Shown here in pieces: positions 8,578 to 17,846 of a stretch of 64,000 bases of DNA. Under the pieces are notes generated by a model, which had not been told where the DNA came from, did not search any database, and worked only from the letters and a program-made list of their open reading frames with translations. The translations under genes were made by a program, and so were the position numbers. Numbering within the stretch: the first letter of the stretch is position 1; each line of letters starts with the position of its first letter. Where the stretch lies: positions 1,178,001 to 1,242,000 of the forward strand of contig CP185379.1 of the NCBI GenBank assembly GCA_049177215.1. The letters run 5' to 3'. The DNA comes from Pollutiaquabacter aromativorans. Its GTDB lineage: Bacteria > Bacteroidota > Bacteroidia > AKYH767-A > 2013-40CM-41-45.

Positions 8578-9390
8578 TCAGGCAATGGCGGCGCGGATAG
8601 CCAGTAAGCGAATGAGCAACTCTTCGAGCCGGTCCAGGTGCAACATATTCGCACCGTCTGATTTGGCATTGGCCGGATCCGGGTGCGTTTCTACAAACAA
8701 TCCATCAACTCCCACAGCAATGCCCGCTTTTGCAACCAGCCCGATCAGTTCCGGCCGACCGCCGGTTACGCCGCTACTTTGATTGGGTTGCTGCAACGAA
8801 TGGGTGATGTCCAGAATAACAGGAACCTTGTTTTGCTGCATGACCGGTATGCCGCGGTAATCGATGACGAGGTCCTGATAACCGAACATGCTGCCCCGTT
8901 CCGTCAGCATGACGTTATCGTTTTCCGCCGCCCGGATCTTATCCACTGCGAATTTCATCGACTCCGGTGCAAGGAATTGTCCTTTTTTAACATTGACAAC
9001 CTTTCCGGTTTTAGCGGCTGCGACGAGTAAATCCGTTTGCCGGCATAAAAATGCCGGGATCTGTAACACGTCAACATATTGGGCAGCCAGCGCGGCTTCA
9101 TCGCTTTCGTGGATGTCGGTGACAACAGGGATGGAAAATTCGCCTCGGATGCGTGCCAGAATTTCAAGTGCCGCTTCATCGCCGATGCCGGTGAAGGAGT
9201 CGACACGTGTACGGTTCGCTTTTCGATAACTCGCTTTGAAGATGAGTGGAATGCGCAGTCGATCGCAAATTCCAACAACCCGTTCAGCGATCTTTCGGGT
9301 CATGGTTTCTCCCTCTACCACGCAGGGACCTGCAAGCAGAAAGAAATTGCCGGAATCGGTATGTCGAAGCGACGGAATATTCGGAATCAT
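8578..9390 (-). CDS. kdsA: 3-deoxy-8-phosphooctulonate (KDO-8-P) synthase
   Basis: KdsA condenses phosphoenolpyruvate with arabinose-5-phosphate to give KDO-8-phosphate for the lipid A core. The 270-residue protein is normal length, with FFLLAGPC near the N-terminus, FKASYRKANR, TDIHE and the C-terminal DGLFVETHPDPANAKSDGAN. The cysteine in AGPC (about residue 23) matches the metal-dependent class (Aquifex-type, metal-ligand Cys) rather than the Asn-containing metal-independent class. ATG 9390 overlaps the stop of the upstream gene as TGATG, implying translational coupling. A -7 box just upstream suggests it can also be transcribed alone. Confidence 0.95.
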   Translation of the reverse strand: MIPNIPSLRHTDSGNFFLLAGPCVVEGETMTRKIAERVVGICDRLRIPLIFKASYRKANRTRVDSFTGIGDEAALEILARIRGEFSIPVVTDIHESDEAALAAQYVDVLQIPAFLCRQTDLLVAAAKTGKVVNVKKGQFLAPESMKFAVDKIRAAENDNVMLTERGSMFGYQDLVIDYRGIPVMQQNKVPVILDITHSLQQPNQSSGVTGGRPELIGLVAKAGIAVGVDGLFVETHPDPANAKSDGANMLHLDRLEELLIRLLAIRAAIA

Positions 9391-10637
9391 CAGGGTAATT
9401 GTTTTCGCAAAGTTACAAAAGCCCCGGCGGAGCGGCCTTCCGGGTTGATCCAACCACTCAGGAACCGGCTACCGGCATGGAATTGCCAGGAGCCCAGACG
9501 CAGCGTATAGCCCAATCCGGCTACCCAGGTGGTATATTCGCCATATTGCAAACCAAGGTGAAGGCGATGATGTCGGTTAATGCTCCAGGAGCCCTCCATG
9601 CGGGCCAAGGGTCTGGCCGCGTAAAACAATCGTTGCTGTACCTCCCAGGTGCAGGTGTATTTACCTTCCGACCATTGTAGCGAATAGGTGGCACGAAGTA
9701 GTCCGGGCAGTGGCTGAAGACTGGATTCCTCTCGGCGGTCCGTCAGAAATCCCTGGACAAACGCGCTGTCCGAATTGATCGTACCGCTCACGGTATCAGT
9801 AAAATCGAAAAGGTCCGTCGCATCAATACCTTCGAAACGGTAGGTTGTATCGGCGGGCACGAATGAACTTCCATCATCGAAGCCGATAAAGCCGAAATCG
9901 CTGACCCCGATCTCAAACAGGGAACCGTCGCGAAATTGTTTCTTCCAGCGAAGATCCATGACTGCACCCGTTCCGTTCCAGGAATCGAATCCGGTACCTG
10001 AAGAATCCTGTTGGCGTATCGTTAGGTCCAGATCGGCGTCCAGGTAGTCGCCATTCGGCGCGGTGTACAGACTTCCGCGCTTTGTACGGATGTCTAAGAA
10101 TTCCTGTCCCCGCACAAGGCCGAAGCCCGCGTCCAACGCACTATGGCTGGAGAGTCGGATTTGCACCGAAGCCTTCACGGCTTGCCAATGCAGATCGGAA
10201 AATCGGAAATTAGAGAGATCGGCCGATCGGCCTTTGTAAGCCCGGTTGCCCCGGAAGTACAATTCAAATGCGTCGCTGCTGAAATCCGAATGGATCCAAT
10301 GACGATCTTCCAGTTCAATGCCCCAGGAGGTAAAACGGCCGGAATCCGACTGGATCCTGTGACGATAATAGGTTCTTACCCCGAAATCCAGCGCAAAGGC
10401 ATTGCGTGCATCCAACCTTTTACTGACACGATCCTTGATCTGCTCGTCGATGAAAGCATGACGGAAGTAGGCCGACGCAAACTCATGAGTGATGCAGTCA
10501 GAACGAAACGCGAATCCTGCATCGAGTCCGACCGAACTTTTCTCCGGAAAAAGTTCCATCGTAGCAACCTGACCGAACGCGGATCGGCATCCAACCACTA
10601 TCAACAGTAAACAAAGGCGATGCAACGTGCCGGTCAT
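9390..10637 (-). CDS. Predicted outer-membrane beta-barrel protein (DUF5723-like)
   Basis: A 415-residue protein with a signal peptide (MTGTLHRLCLLLIVVGCRSAFGQ) and a body of alternating polar/aromatic strands. It ends in repeated amphipathic segments (LHLGLQYGEYTTWVAGLGYTLR) typical of barrel proteins, and it resembles the DUF5723 family of Bacteroidota. There is no T9SS sorting domain. It is flanked by TGATG overlaps on both sides: its start overlaps the stop of the lipoprotein gene and its stop overlaps the kdsA start. It is probably a partner of the upstream lipoprotein. Function is not known, and the family assignment is tentative. Confidence 0.65.
   Translation of the reverse strand: MTGTLHRLCLLLIVVGCRSAFGQVATMELFPEKSSVGLDAGFAFRSDCITHEFASAYFRHAFIDEQIKDRVSKRLDARNAFALDFGVRTYYRHRIQSDSGRFTSWGIELEDRHWIHSDFSSDAFELYFRGNRAYKGRSADLSNFRFSDLHWQAVKASVQIRLSSHSALDAGFGLVRGQEFLDIRTKRGSLYTAPNGDYLDADLDLTIRQQDSSGTGFDSWNGTGAVMDLRWKKQFRDGSLFEIGVSDFGFIGFDDGSSFVPADTTYRFEGIDATDLFDFTDTVSGTINSDSAFVQGFLTDRREESSLQPLPGLLRATYSLQWSEGKYTCTWEVQQRLFYAARPLARMEGSWSINRHHRLHLGLQYGEYTTWVAGLGYTLRLGSWQFHAGSRFLSGWINPEGRSAGAFVTLRKQLP
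9408..9415 (-). promoter_or_regulatory. -7 box for kdsA (TAACTTTG), inside upstream gene
   Basis: Exact TAnnTTTG match on the minus strand, 17 bases before the kdsA ATG and within the last codons of the preceding gene. An internal promoter would uncouple kdsA from the outer-membrane protein genes. Confidence 0.45.
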
Positions 10638-12271
10638 CAGCGGATGGAATAAGTTCCTTCTGCCACTAGTTTGATGCGCAGTCGGTAATGTTCATAGAAT
10701 TGAACCAGCACAGGATAAGCGGGGGTCGTGAACCGGCCGCGTATCCCGATCTTCCTGGCCGACTGCAAGCGGGATTTCCGCTCGGCTTCGACCGGGATTT
10801 CGAGGCGCGTTGATCGGGAGGCTACCACGTTCATCGCGCCATCGACATAAGCGGATGGGATCAGGTTTCCCTGTTGCAGAAGCGAATCGGTTACAGTCCC
10901 GTTCTCGTCTATTAGGAAAAATTGCAACTCGATGTTGAGCGGGAAGCCGTTCTCGGCAACCATCGTCACGATAGCAGGCCCAACGGGGTCCAGGTTAGTC
11001 AGGATATCTGCCGTCAAGTCCAGCGTGTCAGCCAACAGTATCTGGTTGGCGGCAAACCGGAGTGGTAGTTCAAGTCGAAGCCGGGAAGCCACGAGACGGT
11101 CACTGTAAACGAAATCATTGCTTCCCGAAACATTGCCCAGGGGATTGAGTGAAAGGTCCAGATTGTAATCCAGACGATCGGGAATATTCTCCAGCAGATC
11201 CACCAGGTTACTGTTCGAACGGTCCAGGCTCAAGCTAAGCGTGGTAGGCCTGACCGGATCCGAAGCGTTGCCGCTTTCCGAAGCACGGTTGATGTTCAGC
11301 CGGGTATTGAGGATTCCCGGTGCCGAAAGTGCGATAGCAGAGCCTGTTTGATTGTTGGTAGCGTTCAGGTTACGAATCATTGCTGACGCATCGGCGCCGA
11401 TACTGTTGATCACGTCGAGACGAAGCCGGGCGCTATCCAATTCAACTGTCCCATCGCGGATGATGTTGCCTAGTCCGACGTTCGCGTCGTCGGAAAGGTT
11501 GACAGTTGTTTGTCCGAGGTAACCTTTTACATACGACGGTTCAATTGACAGTAATGTGCTCACCAGATTGATCATGGTGTCGCCCGGGTTTACCGTAAAT
11601 GCCGATCCGGAAGGGTCTGAAACCGCGCGAACATTATAGGCGATCGTATTTACCAGCAAACCGCTGGCACCGGTCAGGTCAATGTCGTAGCCGTCGAAGT
11701 CGTAGGTCCCGTTGAAAATTGCCGGAGCACTGATGCTGCCGGGACCAACATCCTGTACGACCTGGAACTGGTTACCGTTCTTAATCGCTTTTGGAATCGT
11801 ATAGGTAAAATAGATGCGTGTAGGAAGCGTGTTTCGAATACTCAAGCCGATCTTACCGGTCCGGATATGGGCCTTCTTTAGCTCAACGCCCGATATGCCC
11901 AGACGGACATTGTTGTCATTGGTGTAAAAAGGCGTGTTCGGTTGTACGAGATAGGGGAAGACGGACCAGATGTAAAGCGTCTGAATCGAGGTGTCCGGAA
12001 TCGTGTAGATAGAGTCGAGCTCCAGGTTGTCAACCGTTTCTTCGTATACCACGCGGATTGCTCCGTTCGCATCGGCTTGAGTCAGTGAATCCGCAAGGAG
12101 TTGGTTAATGCCAATGTCCGCGAAAAGCAAAGGGCCGGCGACTTCAACGTCCCACTGCGGGCGATCATTTTCTTTTTTACATCCCGGTAGCGACAAGCCA
12201 AGCAGGAGCAGGATGGCGAAGGAAGTAAACGGGCTGTTCAGGAATCGTAGGGCTATTGGTCTGAACGACAT
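10637..12271 (-). CDS. Large Bacteroidota lipoprotein of unknown function
   Basis: A 544-residue lipoprotein. ATG 12271 gives a signal peptide ending LSLPGC, with the lipidated Cys at residue 31 followed by KKEND. The rest is rich in Asp, Asn, Ser and Thr with beta-strand-like segments, repeated TLDLTADILTNL-type stretches and no T9SS tail, so it is probably anchored in the outer membrane. It is the first gene of a coupled three-gene set with the barrel-like protein, which it overlaps as TGATG. A TTG two codons upstream is a possible start but places extra residues before the signal peptide. I do not recognise an enzymatic motif. Confidence 0.7.
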   Translation of the reverse strand: MSFRPIALRFLNSPFTSFAILLLLGLSLPGCKKENDRPQWDVEVAGPLLFADIGINQLLADSLTQADANGAIRVVYEETVDNLELDSIYTIPDTSIQTLYIWSVFPYLVQPNTPFYTNDNNVRLGISGVELKKAHIRTGKIGLSIRNTLPTRIYFTYTIPKAIKNGNQFQVVQDVGPGSISAPAIFNGTYDFDGYDIDLTGASGLLVNTIAYNVRAVSDPSGSAFTVNPGDTMINLVSTLLSIEPSYVKGYLGQTTVNLSDDANVGLGNIIRDGTVELDSARLRLDVINSIGADASAMIRNLNATNNQTGSAIALSAPGILNTRLNINRASESGNASDPVRPTTLSLSLDRSNSNLVDLLENIPDRLDYNLDLSLNPLGNVSGSNDFVYSDRLVASRLRLELPLRFAANQILLADTLDLTADILTNLDPVGPAIVTMVAENGFPLNIELQFFLIDENGTVTDSLLQQGNLIPSAYVDGAMNVVASRSTRLEIPVEAERKSRLQSARKIGIRGRFTTPAYPVLVQFYEHYRLRIKLVAEGTYSIR

Positions 12272-12374
12272 AGTCAATGTACAGTCCCGTAAGATGCGTA
12301 TTTTATCAGCATGACGGTTCTGGTTTCGGTCGAAGTTATCAGCGCAATGTCATTTACCCACCGGATTCACCTGC

Positions 12375-13658
12375 TCAGTAATCGTATTTATCCTTCCAGC
12401 GAACTTTCAACCATTCCCGAAGTTCGTTTTCCCGGCTGTTCTTCCCTGGATCATACAGGCGTGTGCCGCTGATCTCCGATGGCAGGAACTCTTGCCCGGA
12501 AAAACTGCCCTGCCTGGAATGATCATAAGCATAGCCTTTACCGTATTCCAGTTCCTTCATGAGCCGGGTAGGGGCGTTGCGGATGTGCAAAGGGACCGGC
12601 AGGTCCCCGGTTTTGTTGACCAGTGCAAGGGCTTCTTCAATGGCCATGTAGGAGGCGTTGCTCTTGGGGGAGGTGGCCAGGTAAACGGCCGCCTGAGAAA
12701 GGATGATCCTGCATTCCGGGTAGCCGATGCGATTCACTGCTTCGAAGCAGGCATTGGCGATCACCAAAGCGGTTGGATTAGCCATGCCGATGTCCTCCGA
12801 AGCCAATATCAGCATCCTACGCGCGATGAAGGACGGGTCTTCACCGCCTGCGATCATGCGCGCCAACCAATACACGGCGGCATTCGGGTCGCTGCCCCGC
12901 ATGGATTTGATGAACGCACTGACGATGTCATAATGCTGCTCGCCCCCTTTGTCGTATCGAGCCAGATTCTGCTGCGCAACGGAGAGCACTGCTTCGTCGG
13001 TGATGATCGCTGGCGAGGACGGCGGCATGGATTGTACCACAAGCTCCAGCAAATTCAACAATTTGCGACCATCGCCTCCTGAAATTCGCAGTAAGGCATC
13101 GGACTCTTTCAGCTCGACCTTACGTTGGCGCAGGTAGTCGTCGCGCTCGATCGCCTGTTGCAACATGGCCAACAACGCATCGCGTGTCAGCTCCCGCAAA
13201 ACGTAAACCTGACAGCGGCTGAGTAAGGGAGAAATCACCTCGAAGGATGGGTTCTCCGTTGTGGCGCCGATCAGCGTAATGATACCCTTCTCCACGGCTG
13301 CCAACAACGAGTCCTGTTGGGACTTGCTGAACCGGTGAATTTCATCGATGAAAAGGATCGCATTGCCGGGAACCTCTTTCAACTCCCTCGAATATTGGGA
13401 AGCTTTTTCGATAACTTCCCTGACATCCTTGACACCCGACGAAACGGCACTTAGGATATAAAACGGCCGGCGGAGCTTTTTCGCGATGATACCCGCCAAA
13501 GTCGTTTTACCGACTCCGGGAGGTCCCCACAAAATCATGGACGGGATGGTATTGGCTTCGATGGAACGGCGCAACACACCGCCCGGACCTACCAGGTGTT
13601 CCTGACCAATGTAGTGGTCCAGATCCTCTGGACGCATGCGCTCGGCGAGCGGACTCAT
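12375..13658 (-). CDS. rarA: Replication-associated recombination protein A (AAA+ ATPase)
   Basis: RarA (MgsA) is a clamp-loader-like AAA+ ATPase that acts at stalled replication forks. The 427-residue protein begins MSPLAERMRPEDLD, carries Walker A GPPGVGKTT at 45-53, Walker B FIDEIHRF near 103-110, sensor segment GATTENPSF and the RarA C-terminal tetramerisation region (YWLARMIAGGEDPSFIARR, SEDIGMA). Length is normal. Its stop is about 100 bases from the lipoprotein gene and it starts 21 bases past the stop of the CotH-like gene on the same strand. Confidence 0.95.
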   Translation of the reverse strand: MSPLAERMRPEDLDHYIGQEHLVGPGGVLRRSIEANTIPSMILWGPPGVGKTTLAGIIAKKLRRPFYILSAVSSGVKDVREVIEKASQYSRELKEVPGNAILFIDEIHRFSKSQQDSLLAAVEKGIITLIGATTENPSFEVISPLLSRCQVYVLRELTRDALLAMLQQAIERDDYLRQRKVELKESDALLRISGGDGRKLLNLLELVVQSMPPSSPAIITDEAVLSVAQQNLARYDKGGEQHYDIVSAFIKSMRGSDPNAAVYWLARMIAGGEDPSFIARRMLILASEDIGMANPTALVIANACFEAVNRIGYPECRIILSQAAVYLATSPKSNASYMAIEEALALVNKTGDLPVPLHIRNAPTRLMKELEYGKGYAYDHSRQGSFSGQEFLPSEISGTRLYDPGKNSRENELREWLKVRWKDKYDY

Positions 13659-13679
13659 GCCGCAAAGGTAAGCAAATGC

Positions 13680-15212
13680 TCAGCGTGTGATCATCAACGG
13701 CCGGCAGGTCGGAGCCGTCCCCTCCGAACCCAGCCGGAGGAGGTAAACTCCAGCCGGAAGATCGTCCAGCGAAATAACGTATTCCGAAATTCCAGCTTGA
13801 ACCTGGAAAAGGTGAATCATTTTACCGGACAGGTCAAGCATTTCCACACGTGTTGGGTTTGCCAAAGGTTGTTCCCAGCGAATGAAGGTGGTGCTATTGG
13901 CAGGATTGGGGAATAATCGGGGGGAGGAATTTGCCGGAGTAGAATTGTCGATGCCGACTGTGCAGCCTAAAGATGATAATTGGTTACGGATGCTGATTCC
14001 ACGGTCCCGGATAAACGACTTGATTCCGGCGATCCATTGCGTACCCATGGGGCTGGTAATGCTGATGTCGGAAACCACGTTGTCCTCGAACTGCTGATTG
14101 GAGAAGGTCTTCATCGAATCGGCATACACGAACGGACGGATGATCGGGACAATGCTGTCGATGATCGGGTCAAAGTAGTTATTACTGAAATCTTCCGACA
14201 GTAGGCACAACGCCTGAATGTAATCGCTCCGGTATCCCGGGTCGCCCAGCACGCGTTGACACAAGGGTCGCCCTGTCGCATTACTGATGTAATCCCACGA
14301 TAGGCTTTTGATCTGCGCAAGACTGAGTTGTTGCTGGAAATTCCCGAACGCTTCGTTGACGTCCCAGTGGATCCATTCGAAGCGATCGGATACACTTTCG
14401 TGATAAATGAAATAATTGTGACCGGAGCCGATGTAGGAATCCAGATTGGCGAACAGGTTGTCGGCAGCCCAATGGCGGAAGAAAGGCCAGGTGTTCAGCA
14501 CTTCGGCCAGTGAATCATGAAAGGCTGTTCCGCTGTTATTGATCTTATCGATCAGTCGGATCAGGTCACTCCAGTCGTTGGCCGTTTCGTTATTATCCAG
14601 TTCATAACGGTTGTAATACAAGTTCGGACTGCTTCCATACCAGCGCAGGTCACCGGAAGGATCACCCTTGAACCGATTGCCGGAGCTGCTACCGAACCAA
14701 CGGTCGCAAAAGTCGTTATTGACCTCTTCGACCAATGTGTACAAACCCCAATAGTTACCATTCACATAAACCCGGGCATAGGAGCACCTGGGAGCTGCAA
14801 TGCCATGTGCCACCAGGAAGTCCAGCATCAGTTTTTCCCGGAGGAAGGAGGGGTCCTTGAAACCGTTATTCAGATTGAACTTTTTGATGCCATCATATTC
14901 TTGTCCCGCTACGAATTCGTTCAAATCAAGCTTGAAAGATTTCTTCGGTCCGGGATTGTTATAAGAGCTATTGCCTTTGTATTTGGCGCCGCTGTTAGAA
15001 AGCACTTGGCCGTCTATGGTCAGGTCGCATACGGTATAAACATCCGCTGTATAATTGGTCGACAGCGTATCGAGATAGGAAAGCTGGTGGAACTGCAGGT
15101 ACACATCATGAACGACGGCTTGCGACCAAAGCTGTTGTCCGGCTGTTTGGGCCGTCGCAAGATGCAATCCGGCGGACACGATCGAAAATACCAGGAACAG
15201 AAATTGACGCAT
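13680..15212 (-). CDS. Secreted CotH-like kinase with T9SS sorting domain
   Basis: A 510-residue secreted protein with a signal peptide (MRQFLFLVFSIVSAG...TAQ), a CotH kinase-like domain and a T9SS C-terminal domain (LFPNPANSTTFIRW ... LSGKMIHLF ... AGVYLLRL). CotH-type features include IDGQVLSNSGAKYKGNSS, KKSFKLDLNEF, KKFNLNNGFKDPSFLREKL and the active-site-like HWDVNEAFG. CotH proteins are atypical secretory kinases that phosphorylate extracellular proteins. ATG 15212 is preferred because the signal peptide then begins at the N-terminus; ATG 15239 is an alternative nine codons upstream. The target is unknown. Confidence 0.85.
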   Translation of the reverse strand: MRQFLFLVFSIVSAGLHLATAQTAGQQLWSQAVVHDVYLQFHQLSYLDTLSTNYTADVYTVCDLTIDGQVLSNSGAKYKGNSSYNNPGPKKSFKLDLNEFVAGQEYDGIKKFNLNNGFKDPSFLREKLMLDFLVAHGIAAPRCSYARVYVNGNYWGLYTLVEEVNNDFCDRWFGSSSGNRFKGDPSGDLRWYGSSPNLYYNRYELDNNETANDWSDLIRLIDKINNSGTAFHDSLAEVLNTWPFFRHWAADNLFANLDSYIGSGHNYFIYHESVSDRFEWIHWDVNEAFGNFQQQLSLAQIKSLSWDYISNATGRPLCQRVLGDPGYRSDYIQALCLLSEDFSNNYFDPIIDSIVPIIRPFVYADSMKTFSNQQFEDNVVSDISITSPMGTQWIAGIKSFIRDRGISIRNQLSSLGCTVGIDNSTPANSSPRLFPNPANSTTFIRWEQPLANPTRVEMLDLSGKMIHLFQVQAGISEYVISLDDLPAGVYLLRLGSEGTAPTCRPLMITR

Positions 15213-15256
15213 GGCGGGTGATGGAAGTCCGTTGGACATCTAATGGGTAGCTGGGT

Positions 15257-16549
15257 TTAATCCGACCATCGCCCAAATCGATCACGCGCGGCCTGCTCGA
15301 GCAGTTCGCGGTCATCGGGATGAGCGATGCGGATCAATTCGCGGGCGCGTTCCCGCAGGTTTTTCCCGAACAGGTAGGCAATACCGTGTTCGGTGACCAC
15401 ATAGTGGACGTGGGCGCGCGTCGTTACGACTCCGCCACCTTGCTTCAGGAAGGGCGTTATCCGGGAAACACCTTTCTGTGTACGCGAGGGCAGCGCGATG
15501 ATGGCTTTCCCGCCCTTTGACAAGGCCGCGCCACGCATGAAATCCATCTGACCACCCACACCGGAATACTGGTAAGTGCCGATAGAGTCCGAACAGATCT
15601 GTCCGGTCAGGTCGATTTCAATGCAACTGTTGATGGCCACCATCTGGTGGTTCTGACGGATAACGGATACTTCATTGACATAGTCGATGTCCAGAAAGGT
15701 GAAGAACGGGTTGTCATGAACATAGTCGTACAGTTTGCGGCTGCCCAGACAAAATCCGGTCACCACCCGTCCGGGGTGTTTTGTTTTGAGTTTATTGTTG
15801 ATGACACCCGATTCGATCAGCGGAATGATCCCATCGGAGAACATTTCCGTATGAACGCCCAGATCACGGTGGTTGCCGAGACAGCTCAGCACCGCGTCCG
15901 GAATGGCGCCTATGCCCATTTGCAGGGTAGCGCCATCGGGGATCAGTTCGGCGATGTATTCGCCGATTTTTCGTTCGGTAGCGGTGACCCGATCGCCGAA
16001 TACCGTCTCGTGCAAGGGCTCCGGCGCATAAACGAGTGCATCCAGTTCGCTGACATGAATGAGTCCATCGCCGTGGGTTCGTGGCATAAGTGGATTGACC
16101 TGCGCAATGACATGTTCCGCTGTATTGACGGCGGCTCGGGCGATATCCACAGAGGTGCCAAGGGATACGAAGCCATGCGCGTCCGGCTCCGATACCTGCA
16201 CCAACGCGACATCGAGGGGCATGATACCGGTGCGGAATAGGTCCGGGATTTCGCTGAGAAAAACCGGAATGTAGTCGGCACGCCCTTCGTTCACGGCGGG
16301 ACGGATCGGTTCGGAAACAAAGAATGAATTGATGTTGAAGTTGCCCTCATACCGGGATTCGGCAATCGGGAAGTCCCCCAGTACACTGATACAGACGATT
16401 TCCACGTCCTTTAGTCGTGGAGCTTCCCCGGCCAGTGCCCGTACAAGATGGGTAGGAGTCGCCGCGCTGCCGTGAATGAAGACCCGCTGACCGGACTGGA
16501 CTACCTGGAGCGCCTCCGAAGCCGGGAGGTAATCTACTTTGTATTGCAT
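15257..16549 (-). CDS. Acetyl-CoA hydrolase/CoA-transferase family protein
   Basis: A 430-residue class I CoA transferase of the acetyl-CoA hydrolase / 4-hydroxybutyrate CoA-transferase family. It moves CoA between acyl-CoA and a carboxylic acid acceptor. It shows SGQRVFIHGSAATP at the N-terminus, the glycine loop QMGIGAIPDAV, HTEMFSDGI (the region with the catalytic Glu), and the C-terminal VTEHGIAYLFGKNLRERA signature. The start at 16549 agrees with family starts (QYKVDYLPASEAL) and sits eight bases after a -7 box. The substrate cannot be read from sequence. The succinyl-CoA ligase subunit sucD is nearby but not in the same operon. Confidence 0.88.
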   Translation of the reverse strand: MQYKVDYLPASEALQVVQSGQRVFIHGSAATPTHLVRALAGEAPRLKDVEIVCISVLGDFPIAESRYEGNFNINSFFVSEPIRPAVNEGRADYIPVFLSEIPDLFRTGIMPLDVALVQVSEPDAHGFVSLGTSVDIARAAVNTAEHVIAQVNPLMPRTHGDGLIHVSELDALVYAPEPLHETVFGDRVTATERKIGEYIAELIPDGATLQMGIGAIPDAVLSCLGNHRDLGVHTEMFSDGIIPLIESGVINNKLKTKHPGRVVTGFCLGSRKLYDYVHDNPFFTFLDIDYVNEVSVIRQNHQMVAINSCIEIDLTGQICSDSIGTYQYSGVGGQMDFMRGAALSKGGKAIIALPSRTQKGVSRITPFLKQGGGVVTTRAHVHYVVTEHGIAYLFGKNLRERARELIRIAHPDDRELLEQAARDRFGRWSD

Positions 16550-16557
16550 AATGCGGG

Positions 16558-16565
16558 CAAAGATA
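16558..16565 (-). promoter_or_regulatory. -7 box (TATCTTTG), near-leaderless transcript
   Basis: Exact TAnnTTTG match on the minus strand ending eight bases before the CoA-transferase ATG, so the mRNA leader should be only a few bases long. Confidence 0.5.
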
Positions 16566-16649
16566 TTCCGAACTCCTGAATCGGCTCTGACCTTCATCAG
16601 GGAGAAACGTTGGAAAAGGTCGTGTACATCATATCCGTATCTTTCGGAC

Positions 16650-17072
16650 ATGACAGCGGATGACTATATCCGGTACTTTCACATGATTGCCCATCCGGAG
16701 GGAGGGTACTTTGTAGAGACCTTCCGAAGTGCAACGAACATCCGCTTGGCTGACTTTGACAGTGACCGATCACTTGCCACCAGCATTCTTTTTCTGCTGA
16801 AAGCGGGTCAGTCCTCTGCTTTGCATCGGATTAAAAGCGATGAACTTTGGTATTATCACGATGGCGAAGGACTGGAAATTGTGGAAATCGATGAACAGGG
16901 CAGGGAAGTGGTGACACGGCTGGGAAAGCGTTGTTTCGACGGCGAAGTCTTGCAACATGTCGTACCTGCAGGTCGATGGTTCGGGGCCAGGTTGGCGGCT
17001 GAAGGGTCTTTCTGCCTGGTGGGTTGTCAGGTCAGCCCCGGATTCGACTTTAGGGATTTTGAATTGAAGTGA
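16650..17072 (+). CDS. Cupin-fold protein (DUF985 / Cupin_5)
   Basis: A 140-residue small-barrel protein of the DUF985/Cupin_5 family. Typical features are HPEGGYFVETFRS near the N-terminus, SILFLLKAGQSSALHRIKSDELWYYHDG in the middle and LQHVVPAGRWFGARL later, with a conserved final part ending SPGFDFRDFEL. Biochemical role is undefined; related proteins bind sugars or nucleotides. ATG 16650 was chosen because upstream in-frame sequence overlaps the divergent CoA-transferase start and lacks similarity. deoD follows 42 bases later on the same strand. Confidence 0.85.
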   Translation: MTADDYIRYFHMIAHPEGGYFVETFRSATNIRLADFDSDRSLATSILFLLKAGQSSALHRIKSDELWYYHDGEGLEIVEIDEQGREVVTRLGKRCFDGEVLQHVVPAGRWFGARLAAEGSFCLVGCQVSPGFDFRDFELK

Positions 17073-17114
17073 GCATTTTTGCACCCCGGAATATCAACTA
17101 TTGATTCAAACACT

Positions 17115-17822
17115 ATGAGCCTTCACATAAACGCTGAAAAGGGAAGCATCGCACCCATCGTTCTGCTCCCGGGCGATCCGCTTCGCGCTAAGTACATCGC
17201 CGAGAACTGGTTGAAGGATCCAAAGCTGGTCAGTACCACGCGGAACATGTTCTACTTTACCGGTGAGTACAAAGGAAAGCGCGTTACTGTTGGAGGTAGC
17301 GGAATGGGCTGTCCGTCCATCGGAATCTACTCGTTCGAACTTTATACCGAATACCAGGTCGAAACCATTATCCGTATCGGAACGGCCGGTTCTTACCTCC
17401 CGAATCTGAAGACCTACGAGTTGGTAAACGCCGAGTTTGCCTGCAGTGAATCGACCTACGCGCACAACGCTTTCGGCTTCGAAGGCAATAAGATGGTCCA
17501 TCAAGGGCCTGCTTTTGAACGTATCAACGAAGCCGCTCGTCGGTTGAACCAGCCGGTGCATGCCGGAACGATTCATTCCAACGATGTTTTTTACAGAGCC
17601 AGCAAGGAGTTGCCCGAGATCGTCGCTGAACACAACTGCCTGGCGGTGGAAATGGAGGCGTTCGCCCTCTTTGCCAATGCCCGTTACCTGAAAAAGACCG
17701 CTGGCACCTTGCTGACAATTTCCGACGTAATTCCGACCGGCGAGGTCATCAGCCCAGAAGCAAGGGAAAAATCACTCAAGCCGATGATCGAGCTGGCTTT
17801 GGAGGCCTGTGTTGAGCTTTGA
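17115..17822 (+). CDS. deoD: Purine-nucleoside phosphorylase, DeoD type
   Basis: This enzyme cleaves purine (deoxy)ribonucleosides with phosphate to base and (deoxy)ribose-1-phosphate in salvage. The 235-residue length equals the hexameric DeoD family. Motifs are LLPGDPLRA at about 17-25 (phosphate binding), GGSGMGCPSIGIYS, RIGTAGSY, the EMEAFALF nucleoside-binding stretch and SDVIPTGE with the catalytic Asp. ATG 17115 gives the typical MSLHINAEKG start. A near -7 box (CATTTTTG) lies in the preceding gap. Confidence 0.94.
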   Translation: MSLHINAEKGSIAPIVLLPGDPLRAKYIAENWLKDPKLVSTTRNMFYFTGEYKGKRVTVGGSGMGCPSIGIYSFELYTEYQVETIIRIGTAGSYLPNLKTYELVNAEFACSESTYAHNAFGFEGNKMVHQGPAFERINEAARRLNQPVHAGTIHSNDVFYRASKELPEIVAEHNCLAVEMEAFALFANARYLKKTAGTLLTISDVIPTGEVISPEAREKSLKPMIELALEACVEL

Positions 17823-17846
17823 GTCCGGACTTTTCCGTAAGGATCG

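Noticed and set aside
14517..15221. Plus-strand open frame of 234 codons
   Set aside because: Antisense to the CotH-like gene, whose domains and T9SS tail are clear.
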